A DNA stretch of 64,000 bases from Apostichopus japonicus (taxonomy: Eukaryota > Echinodermata > Holothuroidea > Aspidochirotida > Stichopodidae). Within the stretch, counting starts at the first letter, position 1, and each line of letters opens with the position of its first letter. The stretch covers positions 1,750,501-1,814,500 of the forward strand of contig NC_092581.1 in assembly GCF_037975245.1 (NCBI RefSeq). Reading direction: 5' to 3'. Of the stretch, positions 1-12,632 are shown one piece after another. Under the pieces are notes generated by a model that was not told the DNA's origin, searched no databases, and worked only from the letters and a program-made list of their open reading frames with translations. Both the position numbers and the translations under genes were made by a program.

Positions 1-154
1 TGACTATGATGTTGTTTGCATAATTATGTAATTTCTACTAAATGCAACACTGTCAGCATGTGTCTGTGTGGCAAGAGACTTGAACAGTGTACCCATCATG
101 AGCATAACCATTCTTAAGCATTAAAAATAATACTTAATACATAGTTAGCACACT

Positions 155-600
155 CATTGTAAGCACACTCATTGTAAGCATACCCATTTTAAGCATACTC
201 ATTGTAAGTATGTCCGTTGTAAGCATACACATGTTATATACATTGTTAGCATACCCATTGTTAGCATCCCCATTGTAAGCATACATAAGTAATATACATT
301 GTTAGCATACCCATTGTAAGCATACCCATACAAGATACATTGTTAGCATACCCATTGTAAGCATACCCATTGTAAGCATACTCATTGTAAGCATGTCCAT
401 TGTAAGCAAGTCCATCGTAAGCATACTCATTGTTAGCATACCCATTGTAAGCATACACATGTAATATACATTATTAGCATACCCATTGTAAGCATACCCA
501 TACAAGATACATTGATAGCATACCCATTGTAAGCATACCCATTTTAAGCATACCCTTTGTGAGCCTGTCCATTGTAAGCATACTCATTGTATGCATACCA
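155..600. repeat. 15-bp minisatellite (CCCATTGTAAGCATA type)
   Basis: A run of roughly thirty degenerate copies of a 15-base unit, typically cccattgtaagcata, with variants such as cattgttagcata and inserted acatgtaatatacattg blocks. Because 15 is a multiple of three, the reverse strand reads as open frames of repeated YAYNG / LTMGM peptides. These follow from the repeat and are not evidence of a gene. The array lies just upstream of the first visible aminopeptidase exon, so it is probably intronic. Confidence 0.9.
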
Positions 601-735
601 CATGTAACGTTATTTTCATTACATTTTCCTCATACTGAAAACTGGTAATTATTCCAATTTTTTAAGACAGTAATTACAGTTTGATGATTGTCTATGCTTT
701 TTTAATCATCTTTAGTATCTGTTGTTTCGTTTCAG

Positions 736-2221
736 GGAAGGTACAACAGATATCACTAGGAGTTTTTATTTCGGTGACCGTCCACCAGAGAAGATAAAGG
801 TACGATTATACTTGCTTTTTGTTCTTTTTGATCTACATGTTACCAGACCATGGGAAACCTGGCAAAGTTTCATGAATTTTGGTTTTTACCACTTTCTTTT
901 CCTTGAGTTGCCAGGGACTTTATGAGCTAATATTGCATCAGTCATTGCAAATTTTGTTTTGTCTGTTGCAATTTCTACATGGTTATGTCATGGTTGTACA
1001 TGGTTATGTCATGGTTGTACATGGTTATGTCATGGTTGTACATGGTTATGTCATGGTTGTACATGGTAATGTCATAGTTGAACACGGTTATGTCATGGCT
1101 AAGCTTTGTGACCATTTTAGCTAGCTATGTTTGGTGTCATTCTCTAGTCCTTTGTACAAGTAGCTTTTGTTAGTAGCTTACTTTAAAGTTACCAAACCTG
1201 CCTTTCTGTTTACAACTTGATTTTTCATAATCAGAATATTTTTATAAAAATAGGATAGCTACTGTAAATATGATGAAATGATAAAATTGGCAGTAATTTC
1301 CATCCAGTTGAATGAATCTTTTTTTTTCTTTTTCAGAATGCGTACACCCTAGCTCTTATGGGTCATCTTGACCTCATGATGGCCAAGTTCCGTTCCCAGG
1401 TATACGGTAAGTACTCTCCATCTTGGAGAAGTTACTGGATTACAGTTTTAAAAACAGCGCCTGTTAGAGCATGATTTTCTTCTGTGCTAATGATAATATC
1501 TTCATTCTTTACAAAGGGACAGAACTTTTGAAATTAATTGTAACACAGTGTACCATATTTGTATCTGTAGAAAGGAGGACAAGTTATCATGGTCTGGGGG
1601 AGGGGGGAAGGGGAGGGGTGGGGGATCTCTGTTGAAGGTTCTCCCTCCACTTCCTGGGGTAAAAAAAATGATTTTGAAGGGTACCTTTATCAAAAAAATG
1701 GTACCAGATTTGAAGTTAAAGTGCTGAATTTCAATGTAAGATGAGAATGGTTAAAGGGTTGTAACTATTGACAATTCACCTTTCTGATAGTCAAATCATC
1801 TTTAAAGAAACTTGATATACTTTATTCAAGACTTGTTTGTTAGTAGTAACTAAAAATCTGGACACTTTCTAATAATTTGTGTGAATCCACTTGTATGCAT
1901 GGATGAGAATAGAATTGCACGTACCCCGTGGGAACTGCACACGTATGATAAGCCCCCATGGGAACAGAAGTTTCTCACTGTGATCATATGACCGTAGGCT
2001 TTGTATCAGTGTTAACAATGTAAGATGACTTGGGCTGACTGAATAGGTCATAAAGTTACACTACTGATCCTACAAAATATTAACTTTGACTGCTTCATTT
2101 ACAATCTCTATCTATGGTACCATCATGTCCCTCCTTCCAGCCCTCGGATTTGAAAGCTCCCCGTGGTAGAAATAAGTTCATGTATTTAACTTTATTGTAA
2201 AACCAGGGGTATGTTTGCTTT

Positions 2222-2268
<47 letters not shown>

Positions 2269-5200
2269 GTATGTCTGTCTGTGAGGATGCGTGCTAATTT
2301 TCTGCATTAGACTTGGTTCCATAATTAACATAGTTGAATGAGAGTTTATGATAAAGTAATGTCTATTTTGTTTTTCATTCATTAAATGTTTACACCCCCC
2401 TCCCCCTTCAATTTCTGTATCGCTATTCCTTGTTTGTCAGGTCGTGAACTTGACGGCATCGCTAGGCAACCACTTTGGAGTAACGGCTTTGACTATAGGC
2501 ACGTCACAGGCCACGGTGTAGGCCACTTTCTCTTTGCACAAGAAGGTAAAGTAAAAGGATGGATCATTATCTTATAATCTACTTTTTTTTTCAAAATTTT
2601 GACATTTTTTCAGCCGGACATTTCATCATGATATATTATAGTTTGACATATGGCTAGTAGTGTTACCATTACTATAGGGGGCCCTTGGGCCTAATGTTAA
2701 CTAACACATAGTAGGACACTGTTACCTTAAAAAAAAATTGTGTGTTGCATAATTTATATCAGAACATCAACTTTAAAAAACAAACAAACATACATTTACT
2801 TTGTTTGTCTTGCCTATCTGTCCCCTCAAAACCTCAGCACTCCACTAGCCTAAAAGTGAGCTGGTATTCGTTCTAATAATGTACACCCTCAAGAACCAAT
2901 CCCCCACCAGTGTTGATGAGTTCACTTCTCATCCCACCACTCCAAAGTTGCCTCGAACATTTTCTCTCTCCCTGCGGAAAATGATCTGTGTGAAAATTTA
3001 TAGGATGGATAGTATTCTAAATCCCTCTTGGTGTTTTATTGAGGAATTGGATCAGCCCGTTTAGGGTATCTTTTTCGATGTAGGGGGTGTATTAGGGAGA
3101 GATTAGGTTCCCACCCTTTTCCGGTTTTCCAAGAACATGATTGAGGTACGTAGACCGATTCTACTCCCACAGCAAGTGTACCCATTAAAACCAAGCCTAC
3201 TCTTTGCACGTAAGATTCGGGCTGAAGTCCTCTTCATAGTTCTAGTGCTACGGATAATCGGCAGCTCTTCATAGCTTTTGGATACAAAGATACACATCAT
3301 AGAGTTAGTGTAGTTTAGGGGGGGAGGAGGGGGAGGGGGCAGAGGGGGGATTGGAATGTGGTAGTGATGAAACCCAAACGGGATCCTTCAAATTGTATTG
3401 TAATGCACAGAGCTAGGTTGTATACAATTGCATTTTACGTCCAACATTCTTAATTAAAAAAAATCAAATTGTTGCAGTTTTTTTCTTGTTTTTATTGTTA
3501 GTTACGTCATGCTTTGTATCAAATTTGTTCTTCCTCTTTATTTTGATTCACCTCACAAGTTTTTTTTTTTCTGTCTTTCCTTCCAGGTCCGGCGAGGATA
3601 GGTCTTGGGTACTTTGAAGCTGAGCAGCCCATAGTGGAAGGAATGTTCTTTACTAATGGTATGAATGATAGAAAATATTTTATTATATTTTAACTTATCA
3701 TCCAACACCAATTATCCACATCCCCTGCTCGCAAATTGTCCTAGGAAATATTCTTGTCCGTGATGGATACATGTGAAGAAAATGCATTCTTTCTGAAAAA
3801 TATATACCTTTATATTTATGCCTAACTGGTGATTATAATAAGGTGCATTGACACAAAAGACCTTTTTTTCTCTCTATCTTTCTTGTCTTATTTATGTATT
3901 CATTTTCTGGTTTGGGGGTGGGGGAGGGGTGAGGTACGGTGGGGAAGGGGGTTTTAACATGGTTAATTGACATACAGCTACTGTTAATTTGGGATGAATA
4001 CGGCATTACCTGGTGTTTGTATTACGTGTGTATCGTAGCCTAACACATATGCTATGTGAAAAGTAGGAGGCTAGGTTTAAGACATGTTATACTCCGATTG
4101 AAATGGTCACTGTTCTGGCTTTAAATAAGTTGCTATAGCTTGCCAAACTTTGTGTGTATGGGAAAACTTGGTAATCTCTAATATTTAGTTTAATTTTCAT
4201 TTTTTGCTAGAGAATATGCTTAGAGAATATTACATACAAGAATTTTACTTAAAATGTTGTCAAAGTTTTAATTTTAATGTTTACCTTCCATTTCTCAGAG
4301 CCAGGATTTTACGATGACGAAGAGGAGGGGGAAGAGTTTGGACTTAGGATTGAGAATGTGATGTACGTGAAAAGATCCCAGACAGAGGTGAGTATTTATA
4401 CGGTAGTGTCCGGTATCCTGTTTAAAATTTATACATTAACAAAACTGTGAAATGACCACTAGTTGAGACCAAACGTGATAAATACCTTTTGACTATAACT
4501 GGGGCATTTTTAATAACTGGGGCATTTTAAGTTGATTAGATAATATAAAACTCTATGAGAATTATTCCCTTTAAACATGTCATAAGAAAATGCTCAGCTT
4601 ACAATTTTATTTAAATTTAAAAGCTTGACTGGCATCACATGGGTGCGACATAAACTTATTTCCTGCAAGATATTAATTTTGCTTTTACAGTTTTTGCCAG
4701 TTTTATGCATGACACTTAATATGGCTTATGATGTCAATAAACAAAACTTCAGTGATATAGGCATGGAAAATCTTAGTGTACGTTCCACCCCCCCCTTCCC
4801 CTTCCATATTGTTCACTTCCATACCCCCACCAAGAAAGTTAGCTGAAGATATGGCCTGTTGGTTAGTTCAGTGTTCAAATTGGCAGACAAGAAAAAGAGA
4901 TTTACCACAGTCTTTGTAAAGTGTTTAAAGATAACACCAGAATAGCTTGAACTTGAAAAGTAGTCAGCAAAATGTGGACACTCTCTGCTATTTCTTGTCT
5001 ATAATGTATGCCACCACTATCCCATTGCCTTCAAAATCTCTCCCCCCAACACCCCACCAGTCACCTCCCCCCCCCCCCCCCCGCTATTATCCCTCATAGA
5101 AAGTTTGAAACTTGGAGAATTTTCAGGTTCATAACTCGACAGTCAAAACAAAAAAATTGATCTGTTTTATCCAGGAAATTTCAAATCTGTGATCAATGGA

Positions 5201-6310
5201 TTGAATTGCATGGCTTAATAGTTGATTCCATGATTTCTTCCCTTTCTATAGTACTCATTCAGCACTTACAATTACCTGGAGTTTGAGCCTGTGTCCTTCA
5301 TACCATTCGAGCCACGTCTGATCGACTTCTCTCTCTTCAGCCGTAAACAGGTAAGATAATGACAAACGGTGCAAATCAAATGTGGCTGTAATACTGCTGT
5401 AATCCTGTTGTAATACTGCTGAAGCAGGGGGGGGGGCACGGGTGGAGGGGTGATGGCACCTCTTCCCCTCCCGTTGCCGTCACTTACTCATGAATTGTGC
5501 CAATAACATAGACAGCACAAGAGCAAACTCCATTTTGCAACCCAGAGATTTGAAGAAACAATAAATATAAGCTATGTGCCTACTGTATATCAATATCAGT
5601 AGCTTAGGTGTATCCATATCTAGGGCTTTCACGTTATTCCCCTTAGAACGGGAGGCCCTCGTTCAATTCCCACCGGAGTTGTGGAATGGTTCTCTTTACT
5701 GTTTAAGAGATTTTGTTGTTGTTGTCAATTGCCAACGTACCTTTAATATGATATAACATTCAGCTTGTCCTTGGTACTTTCTTTCAAAGCTGTCAAATAT
5801 TTTCTGGTTCAGTACATTACTTGGACTCTGACAAGAAGTTGAGCAAAGAACAACAAAACCGCACAAAACAAACAAACCAAGAAATGAATTCTGTTGGAAA
5901 CGAGGATTTGATTGTGATATTCACGAAAATATAACCTGCGCTGCACCGATAACGTTGAATCGATAATTTTATTTGCTCATTCAGTATTTGCAATCCTGGG
6001 AAAATCTGAACCTTGAAATTTTGATCTCAAATGTCTTCACTTGAAGATGGTCGTCGTATCTTGCAACTGTCTTTTTACTTCTTTATTTCACCTTGTCTCT
6101 CAGATTAACTTTTACAACGCGTATGCCACAAGCGTTCGTGAAGAGATCGGTCGAAATCCGAAACTGGACAGTAGAGGGCGTGAGTGGCTGAATTGGAAGA
6201 CTTTTCACGTGAAGTATGATTACGAGTGGGAATACAACGCTGCGACAATGCCGGCACACACAACCTATCTTATTTGTCTTATGATATTATGGTCACTCTT
6301 CAGGATTTAA
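736..6310 (+). CDS. XPNPEP2: Membrane-type Xaa-Pro aminopeptidase (aminopeptidase P), 3' seven exons
   Basis: Spliced CDS, 5' end outside the window: exons 736-799, 1337-1406, 2441-2545, 3587-3658, 4299-4387, 5252-5350, 6104-6310 (TAA). All have AG acceptors and GT donors and the phases join cleanly. The protein removes an N-terminal residue preceding proline (M24B 'pita-bread' metallopeptidase). Visible family landmarks are EGTTDITRSF (second metal Asp), YRHVTGHGVGHFL (metal His), EPGFYDDEEEGEEFGLRIEN (two metal Glu) and the FEPVSFIPFEPRLID tail block. The first metal Asp (DSGGQY-type motif) would lie in the exon before the window. The C-terminus runs on past the usual end, through an NAATMPAH stretch, into about 14 hydrophobic residues and stops. 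This is typical of GPI-anchor signals and fits the GPI-linked XPNPEP2 branch rather than cytosolic XPNPEP1. The family call is firm; the XPNPEP2 assignment is inferred from the tail. Confidence 0.9.
978..1099. repeat. 21-bp tandem repeat in aminopeptidase intron
   Basis: About six copies of catggttatgtcatggttgt(a). The last two are degenerate. The unit length is divisible by three, so an 81-residue frame with HGYVMVV repeats appears on the plus strand. It lies between two well-supported exons and is intronic repeat. Confidence 0.9.
2223..2282. repeat. (TGTC)n microsatellite
   Basis: About fourteen tetranucleotide TGTC/CTGT units with two interruptions (tatc, tatg), in the intron before the exon that carries the metal-binding His of the aminopeptidase. 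Confidence 0.95.
5605..5680. repeat. tRNA-derived SINE-like fragment in intron
   Basis: The stretch around cgttcaattcccaccgga has a Pol III B-box-like core (GTTCAATTC) preceded by a tRNA-like region. No complete cloverleaf can be drawn and no A box is clear. Probably a truncated SINE head in the last aminopeptidase intron. Confidence 0.35.
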
Positions 6311-8094
6311 AGGAGCAATACTTGATGGAATTATGGCAATAATTAGGAATAAACACTTTTTTGGTTTTTTAAGAGGGAGAAAATTACTTAGGATGATAAA
6401 ATAGCTGATCTTGCTTCCGACTTTGGTGGTCTAAAAAAATTGGAAGGTTACAAGCAAAAAAACTAAAATATTGCACGGCAGTTTGAAAAAAGTTTGGCAT
6501 AAAACATCAGTCCCTATTCAGACAAATTCTTTGGATTTAAAATTCTCTCCTGGGTAGGAGTGTGATTGGGAAGAACAAAAAAGTGCTGCATTTAAGTTTC
6601 TACATTTTGACTAGCCTACCCCAAAGAAGATGAATTCCCACATTTTGACATTTTTTTCTCCTTCGTTTGTTCAAGTCCTTTTGCAAAGTTTTTTGAGGGG
6701 GGGGGTGTATGAAAAGACCTCACACCCCTCCACCATCTTCCCATAGCTTCAACTGATCCCTTGATTATGCAAAAAACAAAAGTATCAGTAACTTGCCAAT
6801 TGTAAAAACATGGAATGTATTTCAGATGGTGGAATCGAAAAAGATAAATGAATGAAAAGTTAAAAGCAACTAAAATCCAAATTGATCAAAATTTGACAGA
6901 TATATACATAGTTATTACTAGTACTAAGAAAAATTGTTAAATTTTAGAAACTTTAGGAATATTATTTGAAGTTTCTGATCAATGGCTTTGTGGAATCCAT
7001 CTTTTGCATGTCAATATTAAAAAGAAAAAAAGAAGGAGGGAGGGGGGGGGGTGTTGGTGGGTAGGGGTGCAGATTGTTGGCTAAACAAGGTAAGAACAAG
7101 TGTATTCATGGAAGTGTTTTCCAAACTTATTGTTCAATGGATGAAGAGGCAGGAGAACATTTTAATGTATTCTATTAAACTTCTAAAAAAAAAATGAAGA
7201 GTACTAAGCTTGTGAATATTCGGTGTGAACTTGCCGTATACATCTCTTGTGCCAAACGTGTGGTCGAGGTCTGTTTTGTATGATTTAATGTAGTAGTTGT
7301 GAGTGAGTCACCAAGCATATGACTGTCAAAGTCAACCATGAAGTTTCCAAAGATACTACCTTTTTTCATGTTGTGAATAATAGTCGGTATTCAATTTGTT
7401 TGATGGACAGAACACATCATTTGTACAAAACTTCAAATTTCACATTCAGTATTCTCTTTTTGTATTGTTGCTACCGTACTTAAGGGCAACAATACACGAA
7501 TCACTTTGTCAAATTCCGTGTTTGTGGCGTTACACAAGTCGAATCACGTTGTTAACAAAAAACCTTTCTCAAAATACGATTTTTCGTGAACGTATTTTCC
7601 TACAAACTTGGCCTCAAATTTTCCTGCCATTTTTTTTGCCTACTTGATTCAGAAATGTTTTTTTTTTCTTTGTGTGGTACTGTAGGTCTTTCAAAACGTC
7701 AGCATGGAAATGTATCTCCTTTAAAAGAAAGATAGTGCCTCTAAAAAATTTCCCGAAAAGTAACAAATCTATTATATATTTGGGGAAGAAATTTTTTTTT
7801 TTAATTTTTTTTTTTTTTTTGTATTCATTTTTTGGTTTTGCCAAGAATTATAGTATTCATTTATGATGTATTCAGCCTTTTCCATGTTGGTCTTTTCTTG
7901 TAATATTTTATGGAATTCAGCAATCGTATTCAATGTTGACCTTGACGGCGTCCCAAGCCGACTAATGAGTTATTACTCTAACCGCTCTTTTGAAATTTTT
8001 CATAGAGATAGAAGCTAGTGTAACATGAAAGTATTCACCCTTTATAGAACCTTGAACTAGGAGACTCCTACCAAGGGGTTTCTATGTCTACTTG
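6311..8094. other. Non-coding stretch after aminopeptidase gene (3' UTR or intergenic)
   Basis: AT-rich sequence with poly-T, poly-A and poly-G runs (G runs near 6697 and 7035, long T run near 7796). The open frames here are short, and no protein family is recognisable. Part of it may be the 3' UTR of the aminopeptidase gene. Confidence 0.5.
6348..6353 (+). promoter_or_regulatory. Candidate AATAAA polyadenylation signal
   Basis: The first AATAAA after the aminopeptidase stop codon, 38 bases downstream. Such a short 3' UTR is possible but unusual, and more distal signals may be used. Confidence 0.3.
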
Positions 8095-8160
8095 TACTCA
8101 TTCTTGTTGAACTCATTCCTGTTGTACTCATTCTTGTTGTACTCATTCCTGTTGTACTCT
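8095..8160. repeat. 15-bp tandem repeat (TACTCATTCYTGTTG)
   Basis: Four to five copies of a tactcattcctgttg unit alternating c/t at position 10. The reverse frame shows STTRM repeats that come from the repeat. Confidence 0.8.
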
Positions 8161-9224
8161 TAGTACTCTGCACTAAGGTACTAAAATGTACATGGTTATG
8201 ACAACTGGGTTCTATGTAATAACACAGTACTGAAATGATATCATACGCAGTATATATGCTAATAAGTTCCCCCACCCCCCCCACCCCCCTCAAATTTATA
8301 TCTGTATAAATGTCCATCACCATGTTAATTTGTGTAATTGATGTTGTTCTAAGAAATCTTGTTTCCTGTGGCATATATTCTTGCAATCATTGCAAAGAAT
8401 ATTTTATATGTTATCCAATCGTAAAGTGCTGTGTAAATTGCTATACAAATGTATAGATGTATTTAGCAGTTTTAGCACACACAGAGAACCATAGTATTTT
8501 ATAAGAGACATAGTTCGTAGCCTTGAACAGTGCTACACAAAATTTGAACACTGAAATTATTTCTCGAAAAGTGCTGAGGAAAATGATTGGGTAAAACGTG
8601 TTGTGGGCTGTGAGGTATTTCCTTGTAGGTAGTCTTGTTAACGCTGATATTAATAATAACATGTATCAAGTGGAAACCGACTCTTAAACCAAATATTTCA
8701 AACACTTCTAATTTGTTTAATTTCTTCTTTTTTACCTCTTGATTTTGTGAACAATTATGTCAGTCTTGTAAGAGGACACAAGTAAATTACGTTAAAATCA
8801 TTTTGAAACCTTGGATTAAATATTCTACTGGAAAGAGATTGATAGAAAACTTTCATTTTTAATTTTGTTCGACTACTTCAACTAATTCAGTGTGACTGTA
8901 TATATATGGAATTTTATAAGATTTTAGAAATAGCCAATGGTATTCAGATAACGTTGAATTATGTCTTTCACAGTGTTTGATATTAATTGTAAGTTGTCTT
9001 ACCAGTTCCTCAATGAACTATGATTGATCATGATTATTGATATTAACTATTATTGATCATGGTATTCTATATGTGCTGGAAGTCTAGCATTTGTTATTTC
9101 TGTCACCATGAGTGAAACCAATAGGGGTTACTGTTTGGGAATCCATTTGGATTCACTGCTGGTTTATCTTTTGTTTGATGTAACACTTCTTGTAATAGGG
9201 ATCTCAAGCCATGCCAAATATCAA

Positions 9225-9290
9225 TAGAGGTGGCAGTCATGTCGGTCCTATCTAATCAGTAGAGGTGGCAGTCATGTCGGTCCTATCTAG
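9225..9290. repeat. 35-bp direct duplication
   Basis: Two adjacent copies of a 35-base unit containing tagaggtggcagtcatgtcg, identical over nearly their whole length. It sits immediately before the pentanucleotide array. Confidence 0.9.
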
Positions 9291-9339
9291 TTCGGAGATT
9301 CTTGACAGGCTGCAGTTTCTGACTGCAGATCATAACTGT

Positions 9340-10195
9340 AGTATTGTGAGTTGATCACAGTACAGTGTAGTATAGTACAGTGTACAGTACAGTATAGTAG
9401 TATATTACAGTATGTACAGTGTAGTACAGTATAGTATAGTGTAGAACATTGTATTACAGTAGTACAGTATGTAGTAGTGCCTACAGTGTAGCACAGTAGA
9501 GTAGTACAGTCAAGTATAGTACAGTGTAGTACAGAGTAGTATAGTACAGTGTGGTACAGTACAGTGTAGTGCAGTATAGTACAGTATAGTGTAGTACAGA
9601 GTAGTATAGTACAGTGTAGTACAGTATAGTGTAGTACAGAGTAGTATAGTACAGTGTAGTGCAGTATAGTATAGTGCAGTGTAGTATAGTACAGTGTAGT
9701 ACAGTACAGTACAGTGTGGTACAGTATTACAGTACAGTGTGGTACAGTACTGTATAGTACAGAGTAGTATAGTACAGTGTAGTGCAGTATAGTATAGTAG
9801 TATAGTATAGTACAGTGCGGTACAGTACTGTGTAGTACTGTGTAGTATAGTACAGTGTAGTACAGTGTAGTGCAGTATAGTATAGTACAGTGTGGTGCAG
9901 TACAGTGTGGTACAGTATAGTATAGTACAGTGTAGTAAGTACAGTGTGGTACAGTATAGTGTAGTACAGTACAGTGTAGTACAGTACAGTGTAGTGCAGT
10001 ATAGTATAGTACAGTGTGGTGCAGTACAGTGTGGTACAGTACTGTGTAGTACAGTATAGTGTAGTACAGTGTAGTACAGAGTAGTATAGTACAGTGTAGT
10101 ACAGTACAGTGTAGTGCAGTATAGTATAGTACAGTGTGGTACAGTACTGTGTAGTACAGTATAGTGTAGTGCAGAATAGTACAGTACAGTATAGT
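9340..10195. repeat. Pentanucleotide array (AGTAC / AGTGT / AGTAT type), ~0.85 kb
   Basis: Long run of five-base units, mostly tagta/cagtg/tagta/cagta, giving strings such as tagtacagtgtagtacagta. Five is not divisible by three, so every reading frame yields the same 5-residue peptide cycle (minus strand YCTTL / HYTVL style). No stop codon is generated, which creates minus-strand frames of 327 and 160 residues. The composition is purely repeat-driven, so I do not call a gene. Confidence 0.93.
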
Positions 10196-10199
10196 AAGC

Positions 10200-11030
10200 A
10201 AAGTTTCAAGAGAAAGTGATTGTTTCATGCACCATAACTTGTGTTTCCTGAAGCCCTTGGCTTCATTCAATGAACCAAGTGGATAGACTAGTCACTCACC
10301 CAGCCCTACTGTTTGCAAGTTCATGAAATGTGTAGTAATGCTTGTAAGAGCTCACATGTGACTATGTTACTTTGAATCAGAGATCTGAAAACAGAATAGA
10401 TCATGCGTAGCAGGACGGTAGGACTGATATGACGTCGTCTTTGTAGAAACGGCTGGAGAACCCCATAGTTTTCACATTCTTACTATTTTAGATGGAAGGC
10501 TTGTATGGATGCATTTCTTGTTAAATTTATCTTCAATTTTTCTTGGATTCCAAAGAAGAAATTTTGTATAAAGTTGACGTTCTAACTTTAGCTGCTTATA
10601 TACATATTTATGAAATGTATTCTTCTTTTTTTTTTAACATTTGATGAAATTTTTTAATTATGTCAATTCATTCAAGGTGATTTTCATAAACTGGTATTTA
10701 TTGAATGTCTAGTGAATCTCACAAAGTGATTTCCTAGGATTGGTCGTAATCAAAAGCTAATTAGTATTCTCATATTACTCATGAATTCATTTCTTTGGTT
10801 CCATAAGTGAAATAATTTAATCCAGTTTATTCATTGATCTGTATTCACAGAAATAAATTCACATGAGCTTCATCAATATGCAAAGATTTCTATTCAGCTG
10901 CTTATATTTCATGTGTTTTTTTCTTCAGTATTTATATTACGAAGAAAAATGAATCTGTTTTTGGTTTCCATAATAATCATAACCTATGCATTCATGATGG
11001 CGTATGTATGTGTGAGTGCGATTGTAAACA
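10200..11030. other. No recognised gene; AT-rich non-coding
   Basis: AT-rich sequence with poly-T tracts and no open frame of note. Nothing else is seen. Confidence 0.5.
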
Positions 11031-11039
11031 CGATATCTC

Positions 11040-11250
11040 AAAAAGGATAAGTCAGACCAATTTGATATTTAAGATGTAGAAGTACCACATTGAGTACAAG
11101 AAGCCTATTGTTTTCGGTGGAGGTCTTGGGGTCACCCGGGGTTAAATTGTGAAAACCTTGTAAGCATGATATCTCAAGAATGAAAGCTTGGTTCCAGGGG
11201 AGGTTTTAGCACCAATTGAAAGTGGGGTTCTATCAAATTTTAGGCCTGAA
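11040..11250 (+). repeat. Dispersed GGTCAC/AGGTCA-rich repeat, copy 1
   Basis: Contains the series 'atctcaaaaaggataa', 'accacattgagtacaag', 'ggggtcacccggggtta', 'gtgaaaaccttgtaa', 'atatctcaagaatgaaagctt'. The same series recurs in tandem at 42.3-42.9 kb, so this is one copy of a dispersed repeat of about 90-120 bp. It is non-coding. Confidence 0.75.
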
Positions 11251-11279
11251 AAAGCCTTATAAATTATGCTAAAATGGCT

Positions 11280-11351
11280 ATCTATCTATCTATATATATA
11301 TACACACATATATATATATATACACACATATATATATATATATATATATCA
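11280..11351. repeat. (CTAT)n/(TA)n/(CA)n compound microsatellite
   Basis: ctatctatctat followed by alternating tatata and cacaca blocks, then a pure TA run. Confidence 0.95.
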
Positions 11352-11956
11352 TAGACTTCAATTTTTGTCCCAAAATCGAGACTTTGGATTTTTGCCAAAA
11401 TCACGCATATGGATCAGGGGGTCCTTCTGATTCTACAGAAGGGATACAATGGTAACTATTTATTCCGGATTGCTTTTGTCTCCGTAGGCCAATGCTGATT
11501 TCTATGAGGTGCCTTTAAAATTGTAACACTGAGATCCTTGTTTTTATTCAAAAATACGGGTAAGAGGTAAGCAATAGTTTACGTTTGTTTATGTCGATAT
11601 GCCCCGTTTTGCCAATATTTATTGGCTCAAAGTTAAATCGTCCCCAGAATTATATATTTCTGTCAAAGAAGCATAGAGAAAATCGGAACATTTCAAAGAC
11701 ATTACATTTAGGGTTATTTCTCTCTCATTATATTATAGCACTACCTATTACATTTAACATGAAGGGATTTCTGTGAATAAATTGCTAAGAGGTTGGTAAG
11801 GGGAGGGAGTGGGTGGGTTAGGGCGTTTTCATTTCCACAATAGTTGAAGATGTCATTACCCAAAGGTGTTGGTACAGTATAACCAACTTTCTTTACCGAA
11901 GTGGGTAGAGTTCCCATTTTTTTTTTTTTTTTTAATGATCTAAATTATTTTGAGGT

Positions 11957-12400
11957 CAAGGCAACGTTTCCTGAATCTTTTTAGCTCATTTCGCGGCGCG
12001 GTTGAAAACTATTAATATACATCAACCTAACAACAGAATCGGGCAGTATTTTATCACCCTCCGTTCCATTTTTGAAGAAAAAATTACGATTAAAACATTG
12101 AACACTTCTATCGCTTTGCATACAATTTCCGTGGAACAACACAAAACCGGAAAACATTTATGAATAACAAAGGTTTGATTTGACTGCTTTGAAATCACGT
12201 AGCACTGGCAAGATGCGTCGAGCGCCCTCTACAGCCTCTTTTTTTCGTCAGTTTTCAACTTCAGAGGAACAATAGAAAACCGAAAAACATTTAGGACAAA
12301 CAAAGGATTCTCAAACCTTTGTTCGTACTAAAAGTTTTTCGGTTGTCTATTGTTCCTCTGAAGTTGAAAACTGACCAAAAAAGAGGCCGCTAGAGGTCAT
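11957..12400 (+). repeat. Hairpin-ended dispersed repeat, copy 1
   Basis: About 350 bp of this segment recurs in inverted orientation at 40906-41304 (shared landmarks: caaggcaacg, agctcatttcgcggcg, tatcaccctccgttcc, gtcgagcgccctctacag). Its right end is a near-perfect hairpin: 12235-12306 pairs with 12316-12386 around the 9-base centre attctcaaa, with about seven mismatches over some 70 bp. It contains no open frame. Probably a non-autonomous mobile element; termini and target duplication are not resolved. Confidence 0.75.
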
Positions 12401-12632
12401 TGCTATATTGATCATTAAAACAACTTTTGCGATGAGATTCGCAGCGAACTCAATAAATTATCTTGACCAACATGTTTAATGACGTTAGGCCTATGTTATG
12501 AGACCATTTGAATTGTTTCGTCGTAAATGTAATGATTTCAAATGGATATGCATCTAGCATGTCATTGTTAGTTTATCTTCGGTCAGACGTACACGGTCGT
12601 GGTCAAAGGTTAAGTTAAACCTGTTTGAACGT

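Noticed and set aside
261-505. Minus-strand frames with YAYNGYANN and LTMGM repeats
   Set aside because: They are produced by the 15-bp minisatellite. Two overlapping frames show different peptides from the same repeat, and there is no non-repeat coding sequence.
9287-10270. 327-codon minus-strand open frame (and a 160-codon overlapping one) as a Tyr/Thr/Leu-rich protein
   Set aside because: The frame is entirely a consequence of a stop-free five-base repeat. The peptide has a five-residue cycle in all frames, and its ends fall where the repeat ends.
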